A program made the position numbers and the translations under genes. The notes under the pieces are model-generated. The model did no database searches. It had not been told where the DNA came from and was given only the letters and a program-made list of their open reading frames with translations. This document shows positions 25,173 through 35,828 of a stretch of 64,000 nucleotides of DNA, piece by piece; position 1 is the stretch's first letter; every line of letters starts with the position of its first letter. The stretch is from Polyangiaceae bacterium (GTDB lineage: Bacteria; Myxococcota_A; Polyangia; Polyangiales; Polyangiaceae): NCBI GenBank assembly GCA_947475525.1, contig CANJMI010000009.1:124001-188000 (forward strand), written 5' to 3'.

Positions 25173-26555
25173 ATGACTTCGACACATCGACCGAGTTTGC
25201 GCACCGCGCTCGCAGCGTTGGCGGCGGTGGCGTGGGCCATGGTGGGTGCCGCTTCGTGCGCTCGCGGAGCGACCGAGAGCGACCCGCTTTCGGGGAGTAC
25301 GTCGACGGGGACCCCGGGCGTCGGGGGCAGTGGCGGCAGTGGCGGCAGTGGTGGCGGGAGCGCTGCGACGGGCGGCCCGATGAAGACGCCGTGCACGAAG
25401 GCGAGTCAGTGCCCCGAGAAGATTTGCCAAGGCGGAGTTTGCGCCGCGGCGACCTGCGTGAACGGCAAGCCCGACGGAACCGAGACGGACCTCGACTGCG
25501 GTGGCCCCGCTTGCGGTCCGTGTGTGCTCGGGAAAAGCTGTAAAATACCGTCAGATTGCTCGACCGGCATCTGCACCGACGAGCAGTGTGAAGCCTCCGA
25601 CTGCACCGACATGACGAAGAACGGCTCCGAGTCGGACGTCGATTGCGGCGGGTCGGCCTGCCCCGGATGTGGGCCTGGGCAAGTCTGCGCGACGGCTGCC
25701 GACTGCGGCGGTTCGCCGTGTTTGAGCGGCAAGTGCAAGTTCGAAGTGACGTTCACGACCTGTACGCAAACGGGCGCCATCGGGCCGTCTCAGGCGCTGT
25801 GCGACGCAGCGTACGGCGCGGGCAGCGCGCTCAAGGGCAAGGTCGCCGTGACCGCGGGATACCAGCATTTTACCGTGCCGAGCGATGGCGTCTACCAACT
25901 CGAAGCCTTCGGAGCGGAGGCCGGTAAGAGCGACTTTGCCCCCGGCGGCGCGGGCGCACGCATGCGCGGTGACTTCACCTTGAAGAAGGGCGACGTGCTC
26001 AAAATCGTCGTCGGACAGATGGGCAGCGATGGCGCAATGATCAACGTCGGCGGGGGTGGGGGCACCTTCGTCGCCGTAGGAGCGGACCTGCCGCTCCTCG
26101 TGGCCGGAGGCGGAGGGGGCTATGGCGCATGCGGCGGCAGCGACATCGACATGATGAAACTTTTGATGGCCGGTAAGTCCACCAAAGGCGACGGCAGCGG
26201 CGGTACGAGCACCGGTGACGGCAACTATTGCGGTTGCGGCGCCGAAGGCTCGGGCGGCGGCGGCTTCACCGGCAACGGTGGCGCGGACGGCGGCAAATCG
26301 TTCATCAACGGCGCGCTCGGCTGCACCTCGAAACGTCCTGGGCAATGTTCCGATCCAGGGGTCGGCGGCTTCGGCGGTGGTGGCAACGGCGGCAACGGCG
26401 GCGCGGGCGGCGGCGGTTATCAGGGCGGCAACGCAGGCGGTTCGGCCGGCGGGGCTACGGGTCGCGGCGGGCTCTCGTACAACAGCGGCATGAACCCGAG
26501 CAATGCGGACGGCGTAAACACCGGCCACGGCAAGCTCACGATCAAGTCACTCTAG
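25173..26555 (+). CDS. Cys-rich / Gly-rich lipoprotein with ALK-type glycine-rich domain
   Basis: About 460 residues. A signal peptide ends in GAASC. It is followed by a Gly/Ser linker, then a Cys-rich region (about 75-200) of repeated units such as GTETDLDCGGPACGPC, SESDVDCGGSACPGC and DCSTGICTDEQC, a dicysteine repeat type common in myxobacterial surface proteins. The last 250 residues (YQLEAFGAEAGKSD ... LLVAGGGGGYGACGGSD ... GGGGFTGNGGADGGKSF) match the pattern of the glycine-rich domain first named in ALK/LTK receptors. Probably a surface-exposed beta-sandwich; function unknown. It overlaps the convergent rhomboid gene by 14 nt. GTG 25170 directly precedes the chosen ATG. Confidence 0.8.
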   Translation: MTSTHRPSLRTALAALAAVAWAMVGAASCARGATESDPLSGSTSTGTPGVGGSGGSGGSGGGSAATGGPMKTPCTKASQCPEKICQGGVCAAATCVNGKPDGTETDLDCGGPACGPCVLGKSCKIPSDCSTGICTDEQCEASDCTDMTKNGSESDVDCGGSACPGCGPGQVCATAADCGGSPCLSGKCKFEVTFTTCTQTGAIGPSQALCDAAYGAGSALKGKVAVTAGYQHFTVPSDGVYQLEAFGAEAGKSDFAPGGAGARMRGDFTLKKGDVLKIVVGQMGSDGAMINVGGGGGTFVAVGADLPLLVAGGGGGYGACGGSDIDMMKLLMAGKSTKGDGSGGTSTGDGNYCGCGAEGSGGGGFTGNGGADGGKSFINGALGCTSKRPGQCSDPGVGGFGGGGNGGNGGAGGGGYQGGNAGGSAGGATGRGGLSYNSGMNPSNADGVNTGHGKLTIKSL

Positions 26556-27156
26556 AACGCTCGGTCTTCGGGCTCTCGGTCTTCGGGCGCTCGGCCATCT
26601 TCCATGCGGCGAGCACGCCGCCTATCAGCCCGAAGAGGTGGCCTTCCCAGCTGATGCCAGCGCGTCCAGGCAACACTCCGAAGAGCGCTCCGCCGTAGAG
26701 AAAGAACACGACCAGGCTGCCGAGGATCGACCAAAAGCGGCGCTCGAAGATCCCGCGGCTGAGCAAAAAACCTAGGTATCCGAACACCACGGTGCTCGCG
26801 CCGAGGTGAACTGTGTCCGTCCCGCCGAAGAGCCACACGCCGATTCCGCCGATGAGTGTGCTCGCGAGCGTGACGAAGAGAAGATCGCGCTTTCGGCGAA
26901 GCATGATGAAGAAGCCGAGCACCACGAGCGGCGCGGTGTTCGCGAGCAGGTGACCGAATCCACTGTGAAGGAACGGCGCGAGCGGGATCCCGAAGAGCCC
27001 TCGCAGGGTTCGCGGGTGGATGCCGAAGCGGTCGAGGCCGCCTCCGAATAGAGCGGTATCGACGAGCTCCTCGGCCCACATCGAGCCGACCAAGGCCGCG
27101 AGGATCGTGGCGCGCACCTTCAACGCCTCGGTGATAGGACGTGCCTCTTCAGCCAT
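26542..27156 (-). CDS. rhomboid family intramembrane serine protease
   Basis: 204 residues, six membrane helices. The catalytic Ser is in HLGASTVVFGYLG (Ser121) and the His in SWEGHLFGLIGG (His173), together forming the rhomboid dyad. PFLHSGFGHLLANTAPLVVLG carries the HxxxGHxxxN motif that stabilises the oxyanion. Rhomboids cleave membrane-protein substrates within the bilayer; the substrate here is unknown. The last 20 residues are a polar repeat (ERPKTESPKTERS), also visible as repeated CGGTCTTCGGGC in the DNA. Confidence 0.88.
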   Translation of the reverse strand: MAEEARPITEALKVRATILAALVGSMWAEELVDTALFGGGLDRFGIHPRTLRGLFGIPLAPFLHSGFGHLLANTAPLVVLGFFIMLRRKRDLLFVTLASTLIGGIGVWLFGGTDTVHLGASTVVFGYLGFLLSRGIFERRFWSILGSLVVFFLYGGALFGVLPGRAGISWEGHLFGLIGGVLAAWKMAERPKTESPKTERSRVT

Positions 27157-27215
27157 CGGTCACTTGCACCTTCGCGATTCGCAACGCCGCGAGCCTCGCC
27201 CGCTGAATGGTCGGC

Positions 27216-28910
27216 TCAATGTCCGCGCGCGCCCTCGGCGTCTTCTCCGCCGTGCATCCACTTTTTCAAGACTGGGCTCAATACGAGCAGCACGATCGCC
27301 GCGCCGATCGACGTAGCGATAAGCACGCCGTACACGGGTAAGTGGCGCTCCTCGACGATGTGCTCGAGCGAGCCGGCGAGTTTGTTCGCAGCCGCCGAGG
27401 AGAGGAACCACACGCCCATCATCAAGGACAGGATGCGCGGCGCGGAGAGCTTCGTCACCATCGACAGGCCGATCGGCGAGAGGCAGAGCTCACCGAGCGT
27501 GTGGAGGGCGTAGACGCACAGCAGCCACTGCGGGCCGATTTTTGCTCCGCCCGTTGCGCCCTTTTGGCCGATGTACATCACGACGAAACCAAGGCCGAGG
27601 ATCACCATGCCGATCGCCATCTTCACGGCGGAGGAGGTGCGCGTCTTCGCGTCCGAGTCGAGGCGCGTCCAGATAGAGCCGATGAACGGCGCGAAGGCCA
27701 CGATGAAGAGCGGGTTTATCGCCTGGAACATCGAGGCGGGGATGTCGGCTTGCGGCGTCCCGGTGAGCGCGCGCCCGGCCTGCACGAAGTAGTAGACGCA
27801 CGCGACGCCGAACATCGCCGTTAGACCCTTCCAGAGCCACTGGCCGCTCGATTCTTTCTCGGTCGATTTCTTGATTGCGAAAGAGCAAACCGCCAGCAAA
27901 CTGCCTATCGCGACGAGCGTCAGGGGCCCCGACGCGCGGTTCGTTTGTTCGTCGGCGAAGATCGTCATCGTGCCGCCCGCTTGCTCAAAGCCCATCCAGA
28001 AAAAGATGTTGAAGAAGCAGAGAATGTAGATCACCGCCACGCGTGTCCATTCGGTCTTGTCGAGCTTCGCGCCGAGCATCGGACCGATGAGGATCGCGAG
28101 CCCGACAAGGACCCGACCGGGGAGGGGGATGGCATTGAAGACCGACCAAAACACAGGGCCGATGCTGGGCCAGATGCGGATGGTGCCGAAGACGAGTCCG
28201 ACCGAGGCGAGCGAGCCAATGGCGATGTGCACCCAATCGCCCACGACCAGCGAGGTTGCGGCGGTCGTGCCCGGTTTGGTTGGCGGCAGTCCGACCGTGC
28301 CGAAGAAGCGTTGGCCCCAAAGGAACACGCCGAGGCCGATCACCATGCCGATGCCGGCCGCGCTGAAGCCGTAGTCCCAGCCGACCTTTTCGCCGAGCGC
28401 GCCGCACACGATCGGTGAGAAGAACGCGCCGAGGTTGATGCCCATGTAAAAGATGGTGAAGCCGGCGTCGCGACGCGTGTCGCCTTCTTCGTAGAGGCCG
28501 CCCACGATGGTCGAGATGTTCGGTTTGAAAAACCCGTTGCCGACGATCAGCAGACCGAGCGCGGGGTAGAGCAGCGGCTCGAACGCCATCGCGAGATGCC
28601 CGAGCGCCATCACGATGCCGCCGATGACGACCGCTTTGCGACGGCCGAGGAACTTGTCGGCGAGGATCCCGCCGAGGAACGGCGTCAGGTACACGAGCCC
28701 CGTGTACGTGCCGTAAATCGCCAGCGCCTGCGGCTTGTCGAACTTCAAGTGCTTGGTCATGTAAAGGACCAAGAGGGCGCGCATGCCGTAGTAGGAGAAG
28801 CGCTCCCACGCCTCCGCGAAGAACAAGGCGTAGAGCCCCGTAGGTTGCGAAGTTGCGGCGGTGGCCCTGGTGGGGACGGCACGGTCGGTGGGTACGATGG
28901 GGGTGCTCAC
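27216..28910 (-). CDS. POT/PTR2-family proton-coupled peptide transporter
   Basis: 564 residues from GTG 28910, chosen because AAGGAG lies 8 nt upstream and the extra upstream residues look non-coding. Twelve or more membrane helices. Family motifs are FFAEAWERFSYYGMRALLVLYM (the ExxER proton-coupling motif), GGILADKFLGRRKAVVIGG and FTIFYMGINLGAFFSPI (PTR2 signature). It imports di- and tripeptides with protons across the inner membrane. Monocistronic between the rhomboid gene and the divergent desaturase gene. Confidence 0.93.
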   Translation of the reverse strand: MSTPIVPTDRAVPTRATAATSQPTGLYALFFAEAWERFSYYGMRALLVLYMTKHLKFDKPQALAIYGTYTGLVYLTPFLGGILADKFLGRRKAVVIGGIVMALGHLAMAFEPLLYPALGLLIVGNGFFKPNISTIVGGLYEEGDTRRDAGFTIFYMGINLGAFFSPIVCGALGEKVGWDYGFSAAGIGMVIGLGVFLWGQRFFGTVGLPPTKPGTTAATSLVVGDWVHIAIGSLASVGLVFGTIRIWPSIGPVFWSVFNAIPLPGRVLVGLAILIGPMLGAKLDKTEWTRVAVIYILCFFNIFFWMGFEQAGGTMTIFADEQTNRASGPLTLVAIGSLLAVCSFAIKKSTEKESSGQWLWKGLTAMFGVACVYYFVQAGRALTGTPQADIPASMFQAINPLFIVAFAPFIGSIWTRLDSDAKTRTSSAVKMAIGMVILGLGFVVMYIGQKGATGGAKIGPQWLLCVYALHTLGELCLSPIGLSMVTKLSAPRILSLMMGVWFLSSAAANKLAGSLEHIVEERHLPVYGVLIATSIGAAIVLLVLSPVLKKWMHGGEDAEGARGH

Positions 28911-29236
28911 GGCTGACTCCTTCGGCGGCGTGCGGACGCACACGCGCATCCGACCGACCTAACACGAAGGCGGCTCGGCCCGAACGCCGGAATTCGATGG
29001 ACATGCGCGAAAATGTCGAAAATAACCGCGATTTGGCGCAGGAACGGCGCGTCGCGAGGGGCCTAGAGCGCGCCATCGAGTGCCCATGAATGGTGCCTCA
29101 ACTGCGTTGATCGTGCCGTACCGACAACACGCCATCTCCTGCGACGGGTTAGGCTGTCGCGAGGGGTCTGAGTCGGGCGGGGTATGACAGAAGCATGACG
29201 GCGGCGACCTAAGCGTGGGTGCTAGATACGCCGCGT

Positions 29237-29971
29237 ATGCTCGCAATTGCAGTATTTTTCCTCGCGCACTGGTGGGTGTCCGTCTTTTTTCAGTCGTTCT
29301 ACCTGCACCGCTATTGCGCCCACGGAATGCTCACGATGAGCAAAGGTTGGGAGCGCTTCTTCCACTTTTGCACCTTCGTCGCGCAAGGGTCGTCGTTCCT
29401 GATGCCGCGGGGCTACATGATCCTGCATCGCGAGCACCACGCCTACAGCGACACCGAGAAGGATCCGCACTCGCCGCACGTCTTTCGCAATCTGTGGACG
29501 ATGATGGCCCACACGAAGGATCGCTACCGCGGGATCGTCGTCGGGACGATTGAGCCCGAGTCGCGTTTCGATGGCGAGTGTCCGTCGTGGCCGGCGCTCG
29601 ATCGCATCGCGAGCTCATGGACGACCCGCATCGCATTCGGTCTCGCGTACACGCTCTTCTACGTGAAGTTTGCGCCGCACTGGGCATTCTACCTGCTGCT
29701 GCCGTTCCACTACCTGATGGGCCCCGTGCACGGCGCCGTCGTCAACTGGGCCGGCCACATGTACGGCTACCGGAATTTCAACACGTCGGACAAATCGCGC
29801 AACACGCTCTTCGTCGATGTCCTGACGGCCGGTGAGCTTTTTCAGAACAACCACCACCGCCATCCGACGTCGCCGACGTTCGCCAAGCGCTGGTTCGAGA
29901 TCGACCCGACCTTCGTCGTGATCAAGATGCTGAAGAAGCTCGGCATCGTTCAGCTGAAATTCGCCCCCTGA
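29237..29971 (+). CDS. membrane fatty-acid desaturase (acyl-CoA delta-9 type)
   Basis: 244 residues from ATG 29237; GTG 29219 would add six residues, and neither has a good SD. Three His boxes bind the di-iron centre: HRYCAH, HREHHAYSD and NNHHRHP, with HMYGYRNF before the last. Together they match the SCD/Ole1-like acyl-CoA desaturase family that inserts a cis double bond into saturated acyl chains. Hydrophobic segments flank the boxes. Bacterial members adjust membrane fluidity. Confidence 0.9.
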   Translation: MLAIAVFFLAHWWVSVFFQSFYLHRYCAHGMLTMSKGWERFFHFCTFVAQGSSFLMPRGYMILHREHHAYSDTEKDPHSPHVFRNLWTMMAHTKDRYRGIVVGTIEPESRFDGECPSWPALDRIASSWTTRIAFGLAYTLFYVKFAPHWAFYLLLPFHYLMGPVHGAVVNWAGHMYGYRNFNTSDKSRNTLFVDVLTAGELFQNNHHRHPTSPTFAKRWFEIDPTFVVIKMLKKLGIVQLKFAP

Positions 29972-29981
29972 CGGACGCGCC

Positions 29982-30137
29982 TGCGCCGCGGTGCTTTCTG
30001 GCTCTTCGGCTGACGCCTCATCGCGCGCCTACACCCCTGCGGCGGACTTGCGCGCCTTGTGCGCCGCGGTGCTTTCTGGCTCTTCGGCTGACGCCTCATC
30101 GCGCGCCTACACCCCTGCGGCGGACTTGCGCGCCTTG
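29982..30137. repeat. 78-bp tandem duplication at the 3' end of the CPBP protease gene
   Basis: Two essentially identical 78-bp copies (29982-30059, 30060-30137) start TGCGCCGCGGTGCTTTCTGG and end GACTTGCGCGCCTTG. The right copy contains the last codons and stop of the CPBP gene (stop at 30107); the left copy repeats that stop and tail outside the gene. A recent local duplication is the simplest explanation, and identity suggests little time has passed. Confidence 0.85.
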
Positions 30138-30982
30138 TGCGCCGCCGCGGTGTAGTTCGCGGTGATGATCGCGAGGGCCATGCACGCGAGGAACACGCCG
30201 ACTCCAGCCGCGGCTTCCCAAGGCGGCATCGCTTCGGGCTTCGCGTTTGGCGCGGGCGGCCCAGCGTACGTGTAGAGATCCGCGAACTGCGCTCCGTTGA
30301 AGCCCATGTGAAACAGCATCGACGGCCACAGCGAACCGCTTGCCGCGCGCAGAAAGCCCATCGTCAGGCCGAGTAAAAAAATCGGCAACATCACCCGCGG
30401 CTCTACGTGAACGACCGCGAAGAGCGCCGCGGTCCACGCGATCACGATGTTCATTCGGTAGCGCCGCGCCATCGGACCAAAGATCGCGCCGCGAAAGAGC
30501 AGCTCCTCCACCACCGGTCCGAGCACGACGATGGAAAGTCCCATGGCGATGCGGCCGCGTGGGCTCGCTTCGAAGAAGATCTCGACCAAGCGGCTCGAGC
30601 TGTTCGCATCGGGGAAGCGGCGATGAACGCGTTCGAGCACCCACGATGCCCAATACGCCGAGCTCGCTCCCGCAAGGAGGGCGAGGGGAAAGAACGCGGC
30701 ATGCGTCCCACGCAGCGCGATGAACTCGCGGATAGGCGCGTCTGGCCCGTGCACTCGCAAAATTGCGAACAAGGCGAGCAAGTACGCCGCGGCCTGACAG
30801 ACGACGAGCACGGTTTGGTCCCGCCCCGTGTCCTCACGGAGGGAGGCGAGCAGCGAGCCGAGCAGCAAGAAGCCGAACGTTGCGCCGACGATCCAAAGGG
30901 CGGCCGCGATTGCCGACATCGGTTGCACGCCGTCGGCTCGCGCGGGCGGCGGTTGCGAAGGGAACGCTGCGGGGTCGAGCAT
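30107..30982 (-). CDS. CPBP-family intramembrane metalloprotease
   Basis: 291 residues with about seven membrane helices. The CPBP/Abi motifs are present: EELLFRG (residues about 164-170), the His in LFAVVHVEP and FHMGFNG with HxxxN. These residues form the Rce1-like metal-dependent glutamate protease site. Bacterial members are linked to bacteriocin immunity, protein processing and membrane stress; no partner is visible here. It starts 20 nt after nadB ends on the same strand, so the two are likely co-transcribed. Its last codons lie inside a 78-bp duplication. Confidence 0.87.
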   Translation of the reverse strand: MLDPAAFPSQPPPARADGVQPMSAIAAALWIVGATFGFLLLGSLLASLREDTGRDQTVLVVCQAAAYLLALFAILRVHGPDAPIREFIALRGTHAAFFPLALLAGASSAYWASWVLERVHRRFPDANSSSRLVEIFFEASPRGRIAMGLSIVVLGPVVEELLFRGAIFGPMARRYRMNIVIAWTAALFAVVHVEPRVMLPIFLLGLTMGFLRAASGSLWPSMLFHMGFNGAQFADLYTYAGPPAPNAKPEAMPPWEAAAGVGVFLACMALAIITANYTAAAHKARKSAAGV

Positions 30983-31002
30983 CGAGTGAGTGTCGCCTTT
31001 CC

Positions 31003-32631
31003 TCAGAGCGCGAGCGCGGCACGCAGGTGCGCGGGGACGCCGCGCTTGACGACCGTGTCAGCGAGGAGTCGAGAGTCGGTGTCGGGGTAGTCGATCGTGT
31101 GGTGCAGTCCGCGGCTCTCTTTGCGAACCGAAGCGCACGCGACGATCAACTCGGCGACGGTGGCGATGTTCCGAAGTTCCAGCAAATCGCGGGTGACGAG
31201 GTGTTTCCAGTAATACTCGCGGATCTCTTCCTGCAGCAGCGCGATGCGGCTCGCGGCTCGGCGGAGGCGGGCATCCGAGCGCACGATGCCGACGTAGTTC
31301 CACATCGTTCGGCGGAGTTCATCCCAGTTGTGGTTGACGACGACGCCTTCGTCGCTTGGCACTGCGGCGCCGGTCTGCCAGTCGGGCACCTCGGGGTAGG
31401 TCGTGCCTTCGAGCGCGCTGAGCTCGGCCACGATGCGGAGGGCCGCGCGGTGACCGAAGACAACGCCTTCGAGGAGCGAGTTGGACGCGAGCCGGTTTGC
31501 ACCATGAAGGCCGGTGAAGGCGCACTCACCGACGGCACTCAGCCCTGGAATCGTCGTGCGGCCGTGCAAATCTGTCGTCACTCCGCCGCACATGAAGTGA
31601 GCCGAAGGAACGACCGGCAGCGGCTCGGAGGTCAGGTCGTAGCCCCACGTTTTGCAGCTCTCGTAGATGGTCGGGAAGCGATTTCTCAGCCAATCGGCGG
31701 GCTTGTGACTGATGTCGAGAAGCACGCTGTCGAAGCCGCCACGCTTGATCTCGTAGTCGATGGCGCGGGCGACGATGTCGCGCGGAGCAAGCTCTTTTCG
31801 CGGATCGTGCCGCTCCATGAACGGCGTTCCATTCGGCAACCTCAGAATCGCGCCTTCACCGCGTAGCGCTTCGCTGATGAGGAAATTTTTCGCTTTCGGG
31901 TGGTAGAGCGAGGTCGGGTGAAACTGGTAAAATTCCATGTTCCCAATCTCGGCCCCCGCGCGGTACGCCATCGCCACGCCGTCGCCCGTCGCCACATCGG
32001 GGTTGGTCGTGTAGAGGTACACTTTTCCGGCGCCGCCCGTCGCGAGCACGGTCGCCCGCGCAAGCCGCGTCTCGACCACGTGCGAGTCCGCGGTCGACGC
32101 GGCCTCATTGAGCAAGTACGCGCCTACGCAGCGATCGGGGCCGCCGAACGAGGTCAGCATGATGAGATCGATCGCGGTGTGATCCTCGAGTACGTGGATG
32201 TTCGGGTGGGCGGCGCAGGCCTCGACCAGCGCGCGTTGGATTTCGTGGCCCGTCGCGTCCGCGTGGTGGACGATGCGGCGTGCTGAGTGGCCGCCTTCGC
32301 GCGTCAAGGAAAGGACCCCGTCCAACGTGTCGAAGCGGGCGCCCCGCGCGATCAACTCGGCGAGCCTGACAGGCCCTTCGTTGACGCATTTGTCGACGAC
32401 GACCTCGTGACACAGCCCCGCTCCGGCGGTCAACGTGTCTTGCTTATGCGCCTCTGGCGTATCGCCTTCCGCCATGACGGCTGCGAGCCCGCCTTGCGCG
32501 TAAGCGGTGTTGGACTCGAACCGGCTGCGCTTCGTCACGAGGGTGACAACGGCATGGTCCGCGGCATCGAGCGCGAGCGTCATGCCGGCGATGCCGCCGC
32601 CGATCACCAGAACGTCGGTCTCATGCGTCAC
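31003..32631 (-). CDS. nadB: L-aspartate oxidase
   Basis: 542 residues. FAD-dependent oxidation of L-aspartate to iminoaspartate, the first step of de novo NAD synthesis. The N-terminal dinucleotide fold is VLVIGGGIAGMTLALDA, followed by SNTAYAQGGLAAV. The family motifs HSARRIVHHADATG, HFMCGGVTTDLHGRT and GECAFTGLHGANRLASNSLLEG (FAD/active site) are all present, and length fits NadB (about 540). NadA and NadC are not in the window. Followed by the CPBP gene. Confidence 0.94.
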   Translation of the reverse strand: MTHETDVLVIGGGIAGMTLALDAADHAVVTLVTKRSRFESNTAYAQGGLAAVMAEGDTPEAHKQDTLTAGAGLCHEVVVDKCVNEGPVRLAELIARGARFDTLDGVLSLTREGGHSARRIVHHADATGHEIQRALVEACAAHPNIHVLEDHTAIDLIMLTSFGGPDRCVGAYLLNEAASTADSHVVETRLARATVLATGGAGKVYLYTTNPDVATGDGVAMAYRAGAEIGNMEFYQFHPTSLYHPKAKNFLISEALRGEGAILRLPNGTPFMERHDPRKELAPRDIVARAIDYEIKRGGFDSVLLDISHKPADWLRNRFPTIYESCKTWGYDLTSEPLPVVPSAHFMCGGVTTDLHGRTTIPGLSAVGECAFTGLHGANRLASNSLLEGVVFGHRAALRIVAELSALEGTTYPEVPDWQTGAAVPSDEGVVVNHNWDELRRTMWNYVGIVRSDARLRRAASRIALLQEEIREYYWKHLVTRDLLELRNIATVAELIVACASVRKESRGLHHTIDYPDTDSRLLADTVVKRGVPAHLRAALAL

Positions 32632-32711
32632 GGGGCAGAGTCTAGCTTAGAGGACGCGCGGCGTGCACATGCCAGCTCGCAAAAAAATCGGATTACACTG
32701 CCAATGAAGGG

Positions 32712-32790
32712 ATGGAAGTCTCCGCGCTGTACGCGGCGGCGGCGCTTTTCACCGGTAGGCGTGCCGGCGAGATCGCGAGCCTCTTCAGCT
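32712..32790 (+). pseudogene. possible tyrosine-recombinase (integrase) remnant
   Basis: A short in-frame stretch encodes ALYAAAALFTGRRAGEIASL, which resembles the box I region of tyrosine recombinases (LxxxTGxRxGEl.aL, where the first R is catalytic). It breaks off into unrelated sequence after Leu. About 26 codons are too few to be certain. It sits next to an N-terminally truncated beta-helix gene, so the region looks like a scar of a lost mobile segment. Confidence 0.35.
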
Positions 32791-32806
32791 CACTGAGTGG
32801 AACCCC

Positions 32807-33481
32807 TCACGGCAACGAGGCGGGTGGCTCCTTGAGCGAGGAGCCCGCGCCCTTGCCCGCGAGCACCGAGCCGACCTTCGGCGCCAGATTGAAGACCATC
32901 GAGGCCTTGTCGAAGGTCGTATAAGTCGCCACCGGATCGAGGACGTCGATGTTGTTCGTGTTCACGAATACGGTGGTCAGCGGTGAGAAGTTGAACGTCG
33001 TCGCCGCGTTGTCCGTGACGGTGAGGCCCTTCGAGGGGGTGCCGTCCTTGAGGTCGAAGACGCCTACCCACAGCTGGTTGGTGTTGCTGCCGGGGTTGCC
33101 GACCGTGTTGTGGTCGATCGTGCTGTCCTGACAGCCGTACAAGGCGATGCCGTGGTAGGCGCCGGCGAGCACCACGTTGTCGCGTATGACGACATTCGTG
33201 CTGACGCCGTCGAACTGGCTGATGCCCTGCAGGTCGTTCTGCAGCGGGCGCTTTGCATCGGTCGTCTCCTGGATCCAGTTCCGCTCGATGAGGATGTTGT
33301 CGTAGGTCGCACCGTTGAGGGCCCACATCTGCACGCCGTCGTCGTGGTTGGTGTCACCGTCGGCGTCGTTCACGTACACGTCGTGCACGTAGTTGTCGCG
33401 GATGATCACGTCCGACGCGATGGGTCGCAGCCCGTCGCCCGAGAAGTTCGCGATCTCGCTTCCTTGCACGAGGACCTTCAT
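32807..33481 (-). pseudogene. N-terminally truncated right-handed beta-helix protein
   Basis: The frame is open from 33562, but coding resemblance begins at MKVLVQGSEIANFSGDG (ATG 33481); the upstream part overlaps the end of the metA-like gene. Successive 20-25-residue coils such as DVIIRDNYVHDVYV, NILIERNWIQE, NVVIRDNVVLAGAYHGIAL and STIDHNTVGNPG are typical of PbH1 parallel beta-helix repeats (pectate-lyase or alginate-epimerase-like fold). There is no signal peptide and the first coils are missing, so this is more likely a gene remnant than an intact cytosolic protein. The C-terminal half (VFVNTNNIDVLDP) looks intact. Confidence 0.6.
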
Positions 33482-33522
33482 GCTGGTGGCCAGTGGCTCC
33501 AGGCTGGCGCGCCGCGATGGCT

Positions 33523-34359
33523 TCAATCCAGCGGCGTCGAATGGCGCAAGCGCCGAAGCCACGCCCGCATGAACTCGGCGGAGTCGGGACCCCAGTCGGC
33601 GTAAGGCCGGTCCGTCGCGAGGTCGTAGCCGTAAGGCGGAGCGACATCGGTCAGGCCCGCCGCTTCATCACGTCGCCACTCGTATCCAAGCCGCGAGGCC
33701 TCGTACTCCGGGTGTCCGAGATGCATCACGACGCGCCCATCGACGCTCTGCAAGAGGGTCGGCCCGGCATCCCCACCCTCGGCGAGCAGCCGAATGCGAC
33801 CATCGGCGTCAGCGGCCCGCGCCGCCTCGCGAGAGAACCCTGCAAAGCGACTCTGCGGACATAAAAACGAGGGACCATGCATTCCGAAAGCCGCCGCTGC
33901 TCGCTCGGTGAACGCATGTTCGAAAAGCCCGAAAATCTTCCGCGGATAGACCTCTTTCGTGAGGCCCTCCCGCTCGGCGAGCGCCATCCCTCCCCAGCAA
34001 ATTCCCAGCGTTCCTGCACAGTTTTGTCTGGCGTCGTCCAGCAACTCCGAGAGCTCCGGCCAGTAACGCACCTCGCCGAGGGAGAGCTTCTCTACGGGCG
34101 CGCCGGTGAGGACGAGCCCGTCGAGCGGAGCCACCCGAATGGCGCGGTCGTAAGCGACGTAGTGAGCCTCGAGATGGCGCGGATCACTGCTCGTGTAGCC
34201 GTGGGAACCGAGGCGGATCCACACGGGCTCCACGGCCACTTCGGAGGCCTGAAAGAGCCGACACAGGCTCGGCTCGTACGTCTCGAGCCTCGGCATCAAG
34301 TTGACGATCCCCACCCGCAGGGCGCGCGTGCGAAGACCGCCATCGAACTGCTCCGACAT
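33523..34359 (-). CDS. metA: MetA-type homoserine O-acyltransferase
   Basis: 278 residues. Transfers a succinyl or acetyl group to homoserine, opening methionine synthesis. It has the MetA (not MetX) fold motifs: VGIVNLMPRLE, DGLVLTGAPVEKL, catalytic Cys121 in GICWGG, and His216/Glu218 in LGHPEYE. The pairing with a MetY-type enzyme, which prefers O-acetylhomoserine, suggests acetyl as donor, but this is inference. It starts 9 nt after metY, so the two are translated from one message. Confidence 0.88.
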   Translation of the reverse strand: MSEQFDGGLRTRALRVGIVNLMPRLETYEPSLCRLFQASEVAVEPVWIRLGSHGYTSSDPRHLEAHYVAYDRAIRVAPLDGLVLTGAPVEKLSLGEVRYWPELSELLDDARQNCAGTLGICWGGMALAEREGLTKEVYPRKIFGLFEHAFTERAAAAFGMHGPSFLCPQSRFAGFSREAARAADADGRIRLLAEGGDAGPTLLQSVDGRVVMHLGHPEYEASRLGYEWRRDEAAGLTDVAPPYGYDLATDRPYADWGPDSAEFMRAWLRRLRHSTPLD

Positions 34360-34368
34360 CGTTCGAGC

Positions 34369-35794
<1,426 letters not shown>

Positions 35795-35828
35795 AGCGTA
35801 AAAGCACCTTGAACTCAACCCACCCTTT

